38,702 nt of DNA, from assembly GCF_028288105.1 (NCBI RefSeq), contig NZ_JAQBOI010000037.1, forward strand, positions 1 through 38,702. Reading direction: 5' to 3'. Origin of the DNA: Mucilaginibacter sp. (GTDB lineage Bacteria > Bacteroidota > Bacteroidia > Sphingobacteriales > Sphingobacteriaceae). The notes beneath the pieces were generated by a model that saw nothing but the letters and a program-made list of their open reading frames with translations, searched no databases and was not told the DNA's origin. The position numbers and the translations under genes are program-made. Of this stretch, positions 17,216 through 25,478 are shown one piece after another. Numbering within the stretch: position 1 is the first letter of the stretch; the number at the start of each line of letters is the position of its first letter.

Positions 17216-17296
17216 ATGTATTTATGTCATCATCTGTTTTTAATTTAGGTTAATTGATAATTGGTTTTATCTTGTATAATAATTGGTTTTCTTTTA

Positions 17297-18247
17297 TTAA
17301 CAGCCTTTGCCCTTTAAACGGTATCCTTCGCCCTCTGCAATGGCTTTACCCTTCACCAGCTTTGATATTATCTTCACTATGTTTTGTAAGGATACATTTG
17401 TAAAATTGGCCGATATGGAACATTTCGTCAGATTAGCATCGGCCTTTATCAGTATATTAAACCGGTGTTTTATAGCGTTTAACACCTCCGGCAACGGCAT
17501 ATTTTTTACAATAAACTCGCCGTCTTTCCAGCCGCTAAGCGCATTCACATCTACGCCTTGGGTTGTTATAGCGCTGTGATCTTTCTTATTAACTATAACC
17601 TCTTCGGCAGGTGTAAGAAAAACAGTTTTGGCCAATGCTGCAACAACACCCACCTTACCTGTAGCTACATCAACCTTTACAAAATTGTCTTCGGGGTATG
17701 CTTTTACATTAAAGCTGGTACCTAATACCTGGGTTTTAATGTTGCCTGTATGAACAATAAATGACTTTTTAGCATCGTGTACAACTTCCAAAAAAGCCTC
17801 ACCTACCAAAGTGATCTCTCTTTTATCGCCACGGAAGGTTTCCGGATAGCTTAATTTACTGCCCCCGTTTAGCCAAACTTTGGTACCATCGGCAAGAGTT
17901 AGGTTGGTTACGTGACCGTTAGCAGCCACTATTTGCTTTTGCGTTATAGGCGATACAACATTAAGTACCTGGCTGCGGTATTGAAAAAGCAACGCCGAGA
18001 AAGACGCTACGGCAAACAATGACGCGGCAACCATCCATTTTTTACGACGATTTGCAGACTTAACCGGCAATTCATCAATATTTCTGATAATGCGGTTGTA
18101 TACCTCATCGCTATCAAAACCTGCATCCTGGCCGGCCTTTGGCTGTTGGTTAAGCTGCAGGTCGTCAAAATATTTGGTCACAAGTTTTTCCTGCAAAGAG
18201 CGGTCTTTGGCCTGGATTTTTTTTCTCAGAAAAGTAAACTTTCTCAT
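17297..18247 (-). CDS. FecR family anti-sigma factor (PUL regulator)
   Basis: This 316-residue protein has a cytoplasmic N-terminal sigma-binding part (1-70), one membrane segment (71-90, WMVAASLFAVASFSALLFQY), and a periplasmic FecR domain (about 110-210; VTNLTLADGTKVWLNGGSKL, REITLVGEAFLEV, FIVHTGNIKTQVLGTSFNVKAY). The C-terminal DUF4974-like secretin/STN-type domain (about 240-310) starts at LPEVLNAIKHRFNI. The protein would hold the upstream ECF sigma factor until the SusC STN domain signals substrate. It is 78 bp downstream of the sigma gene, same strand. Confidence 0.94.
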   Translation of the reverse strand: MRKFTFLRKKIQAKDRSLQEKLVTKYFDDLQLNQQPKAGQDAGFDSDEVYNRIIRNIDELPVKSANRRKKWMVAASLFAVASFSALLFQYRSQVLNVVSPITQKQIVAANGHVTNLTLADGTKVWLNGGSKLSYPETFRGDKREITLVGEAFLEVVHDAKKSFIVHTGNIKTQVLGTSFNVKAYPEDNFVKVDVATGKVGVVAALAKTVFLTPAEEVIVNKKDHSAITTQGVDVNALSGWKDGEFIVKNMPLPEVLNAIKHRFNILIKADANLTKCSISANFTNVSLQNIVKIISKLVKGKAIAEGEGYRLKGKGC

Positions 18248-18325
18248 GGTTTATATATGTAAGATGCAATTGGGGAGGCCTACCCCCTAAACAGAATGAA
18301 AATATTTTTAGAAATATACCGGATG

Positions 18326-18913
18326 TTAAAAAAGATGCAGCAAGAGTGCAGCAATTACCATAGGCAGGTAATCGGTAAGGCCGGCACGCAGGTAGCGCAA
18401 GGCAATGGTCATTTGGTTTTCAACCGTTTTTATAGAGATATTTAAACGGGAAGCTATCTCTTTGTTAGACAGGTATTCTTTACGACTAAGTGTAAATATC
18501 TGCCGGCATTTTTCGGGCAGGCGTTCCACGTTATTTTCCAGTATAGTGCTAATGTCGTTTTGCAACAGCTTGCTATCTGCAGTGTATTTTTCGGTAAGCA
18601 TGGCAATGGCCGAAAGATCAAGTGTGGCTTTTTTGGTGCGGATATACATAAGCACCCGGTTCTTAATAGCTACTTTCAGGTACCACTCCAGAGAGGATAT
18701 ATTCAGATTATTTCTTTTCGTCCAAAGGTCTATGAACAATTCCTGCACCAGATCTTCGCAAATTGCTTTATCGCGAAACAGGTTATAGGCCACATGGTAA
18801 ATTTTTGGCGAATATTTATTGTACAGCATTTCAAACGCCTTACGGTCATCCAGCCTTAACAGAGCTAATAATTCTGAATCGGGCCACATTTGATATTCCT
18901 TTTCTGGAAGCAT
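18326..18913 (-). CDS. ECF RNA polymerase sigma factor (Bacteroidota PUL type)
   Basis: This 195-residue sigma-70 family protein has region 2 (FEMLYNKYSPKIYHVAYNLFRDKAICEDLVQELFIDLW) and region 4 (LPEKCRQIFTLSRKEYLSNKEIASRLNISIKTVENQM). It ends in a hydrophobic tail (YLPMVIAALLLHLF), common in the Bacteroidota ECF subgroup that pairs with FecR. It should activate the susC promoter when FecR is released. It is the first gene of the PUL and is divergent from the MFS gene across a 178-bp spacer. Confidence 0.94.
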   Translation of the reverse strand: MLPEKEYQMWPDSELLALLRLDDRKAFEMLYNKYSPKIYHVAYNLFRDKAICEDLVQELFIDLWTKRNNLNISSLEWYLKVAIKNRVLMYIRTKKATLDLSAIAMLTEKYTADSKLLQNDISTILENNVERLPEKCRQIFTLSRKEYLSNKEIASRLNISIKTVENQMTIALRYLRAGLTDYLPMVIAALLLHLF

Positions 18914-19002
18914 AAATGGACGGTAAATGGTTTGTGTAATTGGTAAGGCATAATTACAAAGTTTATTTTAAATAAAAAATAGCTTAGTGTATTTTACGTG
19001 CT

Positions 19003-19037
19003 CTGTTCCATATTATATAATTGAACATATGGAACAG
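19003..19037. promoter_or_regulatory. 11-bp inverted repeat, candidate operator of the MFS gene
   Basis: CTGTTCCATAT (19003-19013) and ATATGGAACAG (19027-19037) are perfect inverted arms with a 13-nt AT-rich centre. The centre itself holds TTGAAC, related to the arm core GTTCCA. The site is 55-90 bp upstream of the MFS start. Its shape is that of a repressor operator, but no repressor gene is adjacent. Confidence 0.5.
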
Positions 19038-19091
19038 CTTACAATAGTTTTACCATGCGTTTTCAGTAAGTTTACTTTATAAACCTTTGAT

Positions 19092-20636
19092 ATGGCAACA
19101 GTTGCATTGGGTAGTAAAGCCGGTAAGTGGATAATGGTGTCGTCCATTATGGCATCGGCAATGGCGTTTATTGATAGCACGGCGCTTAATGTGGTGCTGC
19201 CATCCTTGCAAAAAAGCCTCAACGCAAGCGGAACCGACCTGTTCTGGATCCTGAATGCCTACCTGCTCATGTTAGCGGCGCTCATACTCATTGGCGGCTC
19301 GCTGGGCGATAGGCTTGGCCGCAAAAAGGTATTTATGGCCGGGATCTTTATTTTTATTCTGGGTTCGGCGGCTTGTGGTTTTGCGCCAAGTGTTACACTG
19401 CTTGTTGTTTTCCGGATGCTGCAGGGCATTGGCGGTGCGCTGATGATACCGGGTAGTTTATCGCTCATCTCCTCTTCTATCAACCCAAAAGAACGCGGCA
19501 AGGCTATTGGCACCTGGAGCGCCTTTACTACTGTGGTAACCATGGGCGGCCCGGTATTGGGTGGCGCTTTTGGCGATGCGGGCCTGTGGCGCTATATCTT
19601 TTTTATAAACATCCCAATAGGCATTGGGGCACTCATCATATTAGCCCGGCAGGTAAAAGAAATAAAGGATGAAGAGGGCATACAAGGTTTAGATTTTGCC
19701 GGTGCTATAGCTATCGCGTTGGGTTTGGCAGCACTCACATTTGGCTTTTTGCGAATACCTGCTGTCGGTTTAAACAACTGGCAGGTATATAGTTCGTTAG
19801 GCGGTGGGCTGTTGTTACTGTTAGTTTTTATACTTATTGAGAAGAAAAGCAAATACCCCATGATGCCTTTGCAGCTATTTACCAACTTAACGTTTAGCGG
19901 CGCAAATTTGCTTACCTTTTTCCTTTATGCAGGTTTAGGCGCTGGTATGCTTTTCCTGGGGTTGAACATGGTACAGGTACAAGGTTATAGTCAGCTGCAA
20001 TCTGGTTTAACTTTCCTGCCTTTTACAGTTTTAATGATAACCCTTGCCCGCTTTGCAGGCGCACAGGCCGATAAACATGGCCCAAGGCTATTATTGATAT
20101 GCGGCCCGGCTATTGCGGGCGCAGGGCTGCTTATTTTATCGTTTGTAAAGCAAACCACAGGCCCGGCAGATTACTGGACAACATTTTTCCCGGGGATACT
20201 GGTTTTTGGGTTAGGCATGTCGCTCACCGTGGCACCGCTTACAACAGCGGTAATGGGTTCGGTAAGCGATCATTTTTCGGGAACGGCATCGGGCGTAAAC
20301 AATGCGCTTACCCGCATAGCCAGTGTTTTTGCTAACGCGATATTAGGTGCGCTGGCCGTACTCTTTTTTTCGGGGGCACTGCAGGGCGAACTTAAAAATG
20401 TAAGGCTGGATAGTAAGCAAAAACAAGTTATAGAAAAGCAGTCGATTAATTTGGGCAATGCTAAAGTACCCAAAGGTTTTGAGGGAAAAGATAAAGCAGT
20501 TATTGAAAAAGCTTACAAAGAAAGTTTTATATCCGCCTATGGTAAAATCATGCAAATATCGGCGTTTTCAGGCTTTTTAGGGGCATTAATGGCCGTTTTT
20601 TTCATCAAAAATAGCGCGGTTAAGAAAGGGAAGTAG
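19092..20636 (+). CDS. MFS transporter, DHA2 family (14-TM drug efflux type)
   Basis: This 514-residue protein has about 14 hydrophobic segments. MFS motif A is visible as GSLGDRLGRKKVFMAG (about 69-84), and an early acidic residue in TM1 (AFIDSTALNVVLPSL) is typical of EmrB/QacA-like proton antiporters. A hydrophilic insertion (about 430-475, ELKNVRLDSKQKQVIEKQ) precedes the last helix. The likely role is efflux of hydrophobic toxic compounds; substrates cannot be predicted. No membrane-fusion (EmrA) partner is adjacent. It stands alone behind an operator-like repeat. Confidence 0.92.
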   Translation: MATVALGSKAGKWIMVSSIMASAMAFIDSTALNVVLPSLQKSLNASGTDLFWILNAYLLMLAALILIGGSLGDRLGRKKVFMAGIFIFILGSAACGFAPSVTLLVVFRMLQGIGGALMIPGSLSLISSSINPKERGKAIGTWSAFTTVVTMGGPVLGGAFGDAGLWRYIFFINIPIGIGALIILARQVKEIKDEEGIQGLDFAGAIAIALGLAALTFGFLRIPAVGLNNWQVYSSLGGGLLLLLVFILIEKKSKYPMMPLQLFTNLTFSGANLLTFFLYAGLGAGMLFLGLNMVQVQGYSQLQSGLTFLPFTVLMITLARFAGAQADKHGPRLLLICGPAIAGAGLLILSFVKQTTGPADYWTTFFPGILVFGLGMSLTVAPLTTAVMGSVSDHFSGTASGVNNALTRIASVFANAILGALAVLFFSGALQGELKNVRLDSKQKQVIEKQSINLGNAKVPKGFEGKDKAVIEKAYKESFISAYGKIMQISAFSGFLGALMAVFFIKNSAVKKGK

Positions 20637-20734
20637 TGAAGTGCAACTCCCTTAAATCCAATAAATAATATTACTCATAATAATCTTCATAAAAAATTGG
20701 ATATTACACGCACCAAATATTTATACCTATAACA

Positions 20735-21667
20735 ATGGATAGAAGCAGCTTTTTAAAAAATAGTTTATTAGCATCGGGCGCTTTATTAGCCGGCAACGCG
20801 GTTTTAGCAAGCACCACCACAAGTTGCAATAATGATGTAGCCATTGCCCCGGGCAAACCATTTAATATGAATTATGCCCCGCACGATGGTATGTTCAAAA
20901 ATTCGGCTGGTGCTAATTTCCTTGATCAGATCCAGTTTATGTATGACCAGGGTTTCCGTAGCATTGAAGATAACGGCATGAGCAGCAGGCCCGCTGCCGA
21001 GCAGGAAAAAATTGGCAGCCTACTGGCTAAATTAAATATGGCTATGGGTGTTTTTGTGTTAGATAAAGGTGGAAACGGCGCCAATACCTTAGCCGCCGGC
21101 AAACAGGAATACGTAGATATCTTTTTAAAAGGCTGTCGCCAGGCTGTTGAGGTTTCTAAAAGATGCGGCGGTAAATTAGCTACAGTAGTGCCAGGCGATT
21201 TCGCCAGGAACCTTCCGTTAGATATCCAAAATGCTAATGTAATTACAGCATTAAGAAAAGGCGCTGAAATTTTAGAGCCCCACGGCATTGTTATGGTGCT
21301 TGAACCCCTAAGCGATACACCCGATTTGTACCTAAGAACATCGGCACAAACCTATATGATATGCAAGGGTGTTAATAGCCCATCGTGCAAAATATTGTAT
21401 GATATGTACCACATGCAAAAGAATGAGGGTAATATGATCAATAATATTAAACTTACCTGGGATGAGATAGCCTATTTCCAGATAGGTGACAACCCGGGTC
21501 GTAACGAGCCTACTACTGGCGAGGTGAACTACAAGAACATCTTCAAATTTTTGCACGAAAAGGGCTACAAAGGCGTATTAGGTATGGAGCACGGAAATTC
21601 ACGCCCGGGCAAAGAAGGCGAGTTGCGTGTAATTGAAGCTTATAGGGAAAGTGATAGTTTTTTGTAA
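20735..21667 (+). CDS. TIM-barrel sugar isomerase-like protein (hydroxypyruvate isomerase/AP-endonuclease 2 family)
   Basis: This 310-residue protein has an N-terminal signal (RSSFLKNSLLASGALLAGNAVLA) resembling a degenerate Tat or Sec signal. The xylose-isomerase-like barrel shows VLEPLSDTPDLYLRT (metal Glu), CKILYDMYHMQKNEGNM (Asp and His positions), YFQIGDNPGRNEPTTGEVNY and GVLGMEHGNSRPG (late Glu). This matches the hydroxypyruvate-isomerase-like group, whose members act on small sugars or keto acids. The export signal is common in Sphingobacteriaceae homologues. Its stop is 4 bp from the convergent transglutaminase-like gene, and no terminator is seen. Confidence 0.82.
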   Translation: MDRSSFLKNSLLASGALLAGNAVLASTTTSCNNDVAIAPGKPFNMNYAPHDGMFKNSAGANFLDQIQFMYDQGFRSIEDNGMSSRPAAEQEKIGSLLAKLNMAMGVFVLDKGGNGANTLAAGKQEYVDIFLKGCRQAVEVSKRCGGKLATVVPGDFARNLPLDIQNANVITALRKGAEILEPHGIVMVLEPLSDTPDLYLRTSAQTYMICKGVNSPSCKILYDMYHMQKNEGNMINNIKLTWDEIAYFQIGDNPGRNEPTTGEVNYKNIFKFLHEKGYKGVLGMEHGNSRPGKEGELRVIEAYRESDSFL

Positions 21668-21671
21668 ACTG

Positions 21672-22871
21672 TTATTTATGTAAGGGTTCGTAAGCATATA
21701 CCACATGGTACGGTGTGCTTTTTAGTTTAGCCGACATTTGCCCTATCTCCAAATTTTCGCCTTGCGGGGTTGGTTCACATAGGGAATAGGTTTTGCCTTT
21801 GTATACAATAGGGTCGCCGATGGGTTTGCTAAATTCAACTGCCATGGTAATATGTGTGGGGTACAACAGGGCTATCATAGGCAAATTGTATAGCTCTTTT
21901 ACTAAGTAAAAGAACAAGGCTGCACGGTCATCACAATCACTATAGTTTGAGGCAAGGGTTTCACCCGGCGAAAGGCGTTTCTCCTTGCCAAAATTATCGT
22001 TATCGTTCTCGTAAAGGAATGCGTAACGGGTAAAACGCATCAGGTAATCTACTCCTTTTTTCTCGTCCATCTTTTTCATATTCTTCTTTAACAGCGGGAT
22101 AAGTGAGCCGTATGTTTCTTTGCTCAACGGGATATTAAAATATGTTTCAAAACTAACACCGGGATAATTATTAAATGCCTTTTCCTGATCGGTATTTAGC
22201 TTTACCTTAAAGTGATATGTTTTATGCTCGTACACAAAAGACATTTGCTTTTCAATATCATGTTCGGGTTTAAAGTCGGGCATCAGGATTACTCTGTATG
22301 AAAATGCTTTTGTTGCTGCAGCAACAGGAATGTTTACCGGTATGGGCGGGTCGGTATTCAGATCAGCCTTGGCATAATCATGATAGTTTAAGCAAACAAA
22401 CTGCTTCCCATCAACCATAAAGTATGGTATATCACTAATATCCTCGTTATTGTAAACATAAAATATAAGCTTTTGGTGAGATAGTGCCAGCCTTGCATCA
22501 TACCCGGACTTATTGAGCATGAACCACTTATAAAAGGTATATCTGCCGTAATTAACTTCTTTAGGGCTTATTTGCTGCGCCACCCTACGAATAAGCTGAT
22601 AGTACAGCCAGTCGTTTAGCTGATGCTCTTGTTTGTAGTTTAAAAGCGAATCGATAATTGGCTGATACTTGCCTGCGTCAATGGCCGCATAACATTTCTT
22701 AAAGATCTCTGCATTAAGTAATTGAGGCATATCAATTAAAGCAGAATTGTCAACTTTAACCAGGAAAGGATCTTTATAAAAATCTACGCGCACTTCTTGC
22801 CCCTGCGCCTTTACCTTGGTAAATGACAGCATGAGCAGTATTGAAAGTAAAAAATAAGAAAGCCTGCACAT
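21672..22871 (-). CDS. Secreted transglutaminase-like domain protein
   Basis: This 399-residue protein has a Sec signal (1-23, ending VKAQ). The C-terminal 130 residues contain a transglutaminase-like core: YLMRFTRYAFLYENDNDNFGKEK, the candidate nucleophile Cys313 in NYSDCDDRAALFFYLVK, and His340 in LLYPTHITMAVEF. The middle section is beta-rich and unassigned. Such Bacteroidota proteins are thought to act as periplasmic cysteine peptidases or crosslinkers; the actual activity here is unknown. It is transcribed alone, convergent with the isomerase-like gene. Confidence 0.68.
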   Translation of the reverse strand: MCRLSYFLLSILLMLSFTKVKAQGQEVRVDFYKDPFLVKVDNSALIDMPQLLNAEIFKKCYAAIDAGKYQPIIDSLLNYKQEHQLNDWLYYQLIRRVAQQISPKEVNYGRYTFYKWFMLNKSGYDARLALSHQKLIFYVYNNEDISDIPYFMVDGKQFVCLNYHDYAKADLNTDPPIPVNIPVAAATKAFSYRVILMPDFKPEHDIEKQMSFVYEHKTYHFKVKLNTDQEKAFNNYPGVSFETYFNIPLSKETYGSLIPLLKKNMKKMDEKKGVDYLMRFTRYAFLYENDNDNFGKEKRLSPGETLASNYSDCDDRAALFFYLVKELYNLPMIALLYPTHITMAVEFSKPIGDPIVYKGKTYSLCEPTPQGENLEIGQMSAKLKSTPYHVVYAYEPLHK

Positions 22872-22944
22872 GGCTTAATAATTTGGTTACATTAAATGTA
22901 CGTTATTTTAACGATTACATAACATAAAAAAATTATTATTAAGG

Positions 22945-23745
22945 CTATATTCTTGATGGCGAAACACCATATTTATTCTTAAAAGCAAACGAAAAGTGCG
23001 ACAGATCTTCAAAACCCAATTCCAGATAAACATCAGATGGTGCTTTGCCTTTTTCTTTTATTAGATAATGCGCTTCCTGTAACCTGCGTTGCTGCAACCA
23101 CCGGCTTGGCGTGCTGTTAAATACCTTTTCAAAATCGCGCTTAAAGGTGGCCAGGCTGCGGCCGGTTAGGTAAGCAAACCTTTTTAGCTGTACATTAAAG
23201 TGGAAGTTCTTTTCCATAAAACCTTCCAGATCTATTTTACCGGGTTCGCTAAAATCAAACAGCACATCCTTTAATTCGGGATTGCTTTGTAATAAGATCA
23301 GCAGAAGTTCGCGAAGTTTTAAGGTTTGCAATTTTTCGTTTATTACTATTCCCTCTTGCTGATAAGGCAGCAACGAATCCATATAGCTTTTAAATATGGG
23401 TTCACTTTTGGGGATAATTATAGTATCACCCTTGTAATGTGATGTAGCTTTGTAGCCATATTGGATGCTAAAATCGCGCAGTGTTTCCTGGTCAAGGTAA
23501 ACAGACACCGACTTAAATTCACCATTGGGTGGTGGTTGCTTTAAAAATTTAACCAGGTTGTTACGCCTGATGAACCTGAAATCGCCTGGGTTAAAAGCAT
23601 ATTTTTTTTGCCCGTCGTTCATGGTAAGCGTACCCGAAATTTGATAACTAAACACATGTTCGGGTACAAATTGTTCGCCCTCCCTGGTGCGGGTAAAATA
23701 GCAGGAGTACGTTATTTTAGAACTATTTTCTGATTCGCGTGGCAT
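22945..23745 (-). CDS. AraC family transcriptional regulator
   Basis: This 266-residue protein has an N-terminal cupin-like region (about 15-120, EHVFSYQISGTLTMNDG) and a C-terminal AraC HTH pair (about 165-266; LTGRSLATFKRDFEKVF, PSRWLQQRRLQEAHYLI, LGFEDLSHFSFAFKNKYGVSP). It starts 5 bp after the ECF42-type sigma gene and is very probably translated from the same mRNA. It is therefore part of a YciI-sigma-AraC set, which makes it a likely partner or relay for that sigma factor. Confidence 0.9.
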   Translation of the reverse strand: MPRESENSSKITYSCYFTRTREGEQFVPEHVFSYQISGTLTMNDGQKKYAFNPGDFRFIRRNNLVKFLKQPPPNGEFKSVSVYLDQETLRDFSIQYGYKATSHYKGDTIIIPKSEPIFKSYMDSLLPYQQEGIVINEKLQTLKLRELLLILLQSNPELKDVLFDFSEPGKIDLEGFMEKNFHFNVQLKRFAYLTGRSLATFKRDFEKVFNSTPSRWLQQRRLQEAHYLIKEKGKAPSDVYLELGFEDLSHFSFAFKNKYGVSPSRI

Positions 23746-23750
23746 TGTTT

Positions 23751-24992
23751 TCAGTTTGATTGAACACTTAGTTCAAGGATTTTATTTGATATAATGGTTT
23801 TATCAGCTACCGATTTGGCCAGTTTTAAAGCAGTTTTAAAGTGCATAACTGCTTTAACGTTATCAATATTTGTATAAAGCTCGCCTAAAAGGGAGTGATA
23901 AAGGTGATTATCTATCAATTTTAACTTTTCGGCGGCTATAATTGCTTCTGGCTTTCCATTAGCTTTTGATAGCGCGTAGGTGCGGTTCAGCGCCGCTATA
24001 GGCGAATACTCTACTTGCAATAATTGATTATACAACTGTAAAATACCTTCCCATTTCTCTTCGGTATCTTCCTTTACTGTATGCCAATAGGCAATATTAG
24101 CTTCTAAATGATACTTTGATATTTCATTTCCCTGAGATGCTTGGCCGAGGTAATACATACCCTTGGCTATCAGTTCCTGGTTCCAAAGGCCGGTATCCTG
24201 ATCCTGGTATAAAACGGGATCGCCTTTTTTATCTATCCGGGCTTCAAATCGCGACGAGTGAAAGCACATTAAAGCCATTAACGCGTTTATCGAGGGCTCA
24301 TTAGTTGAAGGATTCTGGATAAGTAAATGCGTTAAACGCATGGCTTCCAAACAAAGGTCTTGCCGCAGGGGAATGTTTTGACTGGAAGAGTAATACCCCT
24401 CGTTAAAAAGAAGATACAATGTTATTAATACAGCTTCGAGGCGTTTATTTATTTCCTGCTTATTTGGAAATTCAATTTTTACTTTCTCAATCCGCAGTGT
24501 TTCCTTAGCCCGGAATAATCGCTTGTTTATGGTTTCTTTATTAGTTAAAAAGGCATCGGCAATTTCCTCAATACCAAAACCGCAAAGTATCCGTAACGAC
24601 AAACCTATCTGCGCATTAACCGGTATTGAAGGATGGCAAATGGCAAACATCATTTGCAGCTGGCTATCTACAATATTTTTATCAGACAGGTCTATCGCAA
24701 TTTCGCCGGTGCCGGTAAACGAATTGCTTATTTGAGCGGCTATCTTTTGATGAAATAGTACATCGCGTTTAAAATAGTCTTTAGCTTTATTGGAGGCAAC
24801 TTTATAAAGCCAGGCAACCGGGTTTTCGGGCAATCCCTTATACCCCCATGTTTCAGATGCCAGCAGGAATGTATCGCTGGCTATATCTTCGGCGATCTCT
24901 ATATGCGAGATACCAAAAAGCTTACAGAGTACAGCGGTTATTTTCCTGTACTCGGTTCTAAATAAATGTGGTATTAATTCTTGTTGCTCCAT
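23751..24992 (-). CDS. ECF42-type RNA polymerase sigma factor with C-terminal helical (TPR-like) extension
   Basis: This 413-residue protein is about twice the length of a simple ECF factor. Region 2 is at about 10-75 (EIAEDIASDTFLLASETWGYKGLPENPVAWLYKVASNKAKDYF) and region 4 at about 115-180 (GFGIEEIADAFLTNKETINKRLFRAKETL). A DUF6596-like segment with LYLLFNEGYYSSS follows, then TPR-like helices to the end. Groups with this architecture sit next to DGPF/YCII proteins, as here. They lack an anti-sigma factor, and the C-terminal extension is thought to control activity. A stable hairpin ends 7 bp before the start codon. Confidence 0.92.
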   Translation of the reverse strand: MEQQELIPHLFRTEYRKITAVLCKLFGISHIEIAEDIASDTFLLASETWGYKGLPENPVAWLYKVASNKAKDYFKRDVLFHQKIAAQISNSFTGTGEIAIDLSDKNIVDSQLQMMFAICHPSIPVNAQIGLSLRILCGFGIEEIADAFLTNKETINKRLFRAKETLRIEKVKIEFPNKQEINKRLEAVLITLYLLFNEGYYSSSQNIPLRQDLCLEAMRLTHLLIQNPSTNEPSINALMALMCFHSSRFEARIDKKGDPVLYQDQDTGLWNQELIAKGMYYLGQASQGNEISKYHLEANIAYWHTVKEDTEEKWEGILQLYNQLLQVEYSPIAALNRTYALSKANGKPEAIIAAEKLKLIDNHLYHSLLGELYTNIDNVKAVMHFKTALKLAKSVADKTIISNKILELSVQSN

Positions 24993-24999
24993 AATAAAG

Positions 25000-25032
25000 C
25001 CAAAAGCCCTTGTAATTCACAAAGGCTTTTGG
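25000..25032 (-). promoter_or_regulatory. Stable hairpin just upstream of the ECF42-type start codon
   Basis: CCAAAAGCC (25000-25008) pairs with GGCTTTTGG (25024-25032). The stem continues inward as CTTGT/ACAAA with one C-A mismatch, giving a 13-of-14-bp stem with a 5-nt loop. It lies between the YciI gene (stop 25056) and the sigma start (24992). It could be a leaky terminator, an mRNA stability element or a block on translation initiation. There is only a CTTTAT tail on the minus strand. Confidence 0.5.
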
Positions 25033-25055
25033 GGTATTTTAATTATTACCAGCCT

Positions 25056-25397
25056 TTACATTACGTTTATCTCGCGTACTTCAACGTTGCCACCGTAATT
25101 AAAAATAGGGCAACCGCTTGCCAGTTCAGCAGCTTCTTCAATTGTTTCGGCTTTAACAATAGTGTAGCCGCCAACTACCTCTTTAATTTCGGTGTATGGG
25201 CCATCCGTAATTACATTATTTGGCCTTACAACTTTACCGCCACCGGCTAAACTACTACCCCGGTCGGTTAGTTTGTTTTGAGCAGTAATACCGCCAACCC
25301 AGTCCATCCATTTTTTTGTTAAGGCCTGCAATTCTTCAGGTGATCCTTTAGGGATGCTCGCAAAATCGTTTCTGAAAACCAATAAGAAATCTTTCAT
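25056..25397 (-). CDS. YciI-related (DGPF/YCII domain) protein
   Basis: This 113-residue protein opens with MKDFLLVFRND, followed by the YCII/DGPF core: MDWVGGI, VVRPNNVITDGPYTEIKEVVGGYTIVKAETIEEAAELASGCP. The ITDGPYTE element corresponds to the DGPF signature. It is immediately upstream of the ECF42-type sigma gene, the conserved pairing in many phyla. The biochemical role of DGPF proteins is not established. They are frequent targets of the linked sigma factor. Confidence 0.92.
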   Translation of the reverse strand: MKDFLLVFRNDFASIPKGSPEELQALTKKWMDWVGGITAQNKLTDRGSSLAGGGKVVRPNNVITDGPYTEIKEVVGGYTIVKAETIEEAAELASGCPIFNYGGNVEVREINVM

Positions 25398-25478
25398 TTT
25401 GTTAAATTTAAGTTGTTAAAACCTAATGACGATTGGCTTTTACAATATTGGACAAAATAAAAACATTTCTTTTAAATA

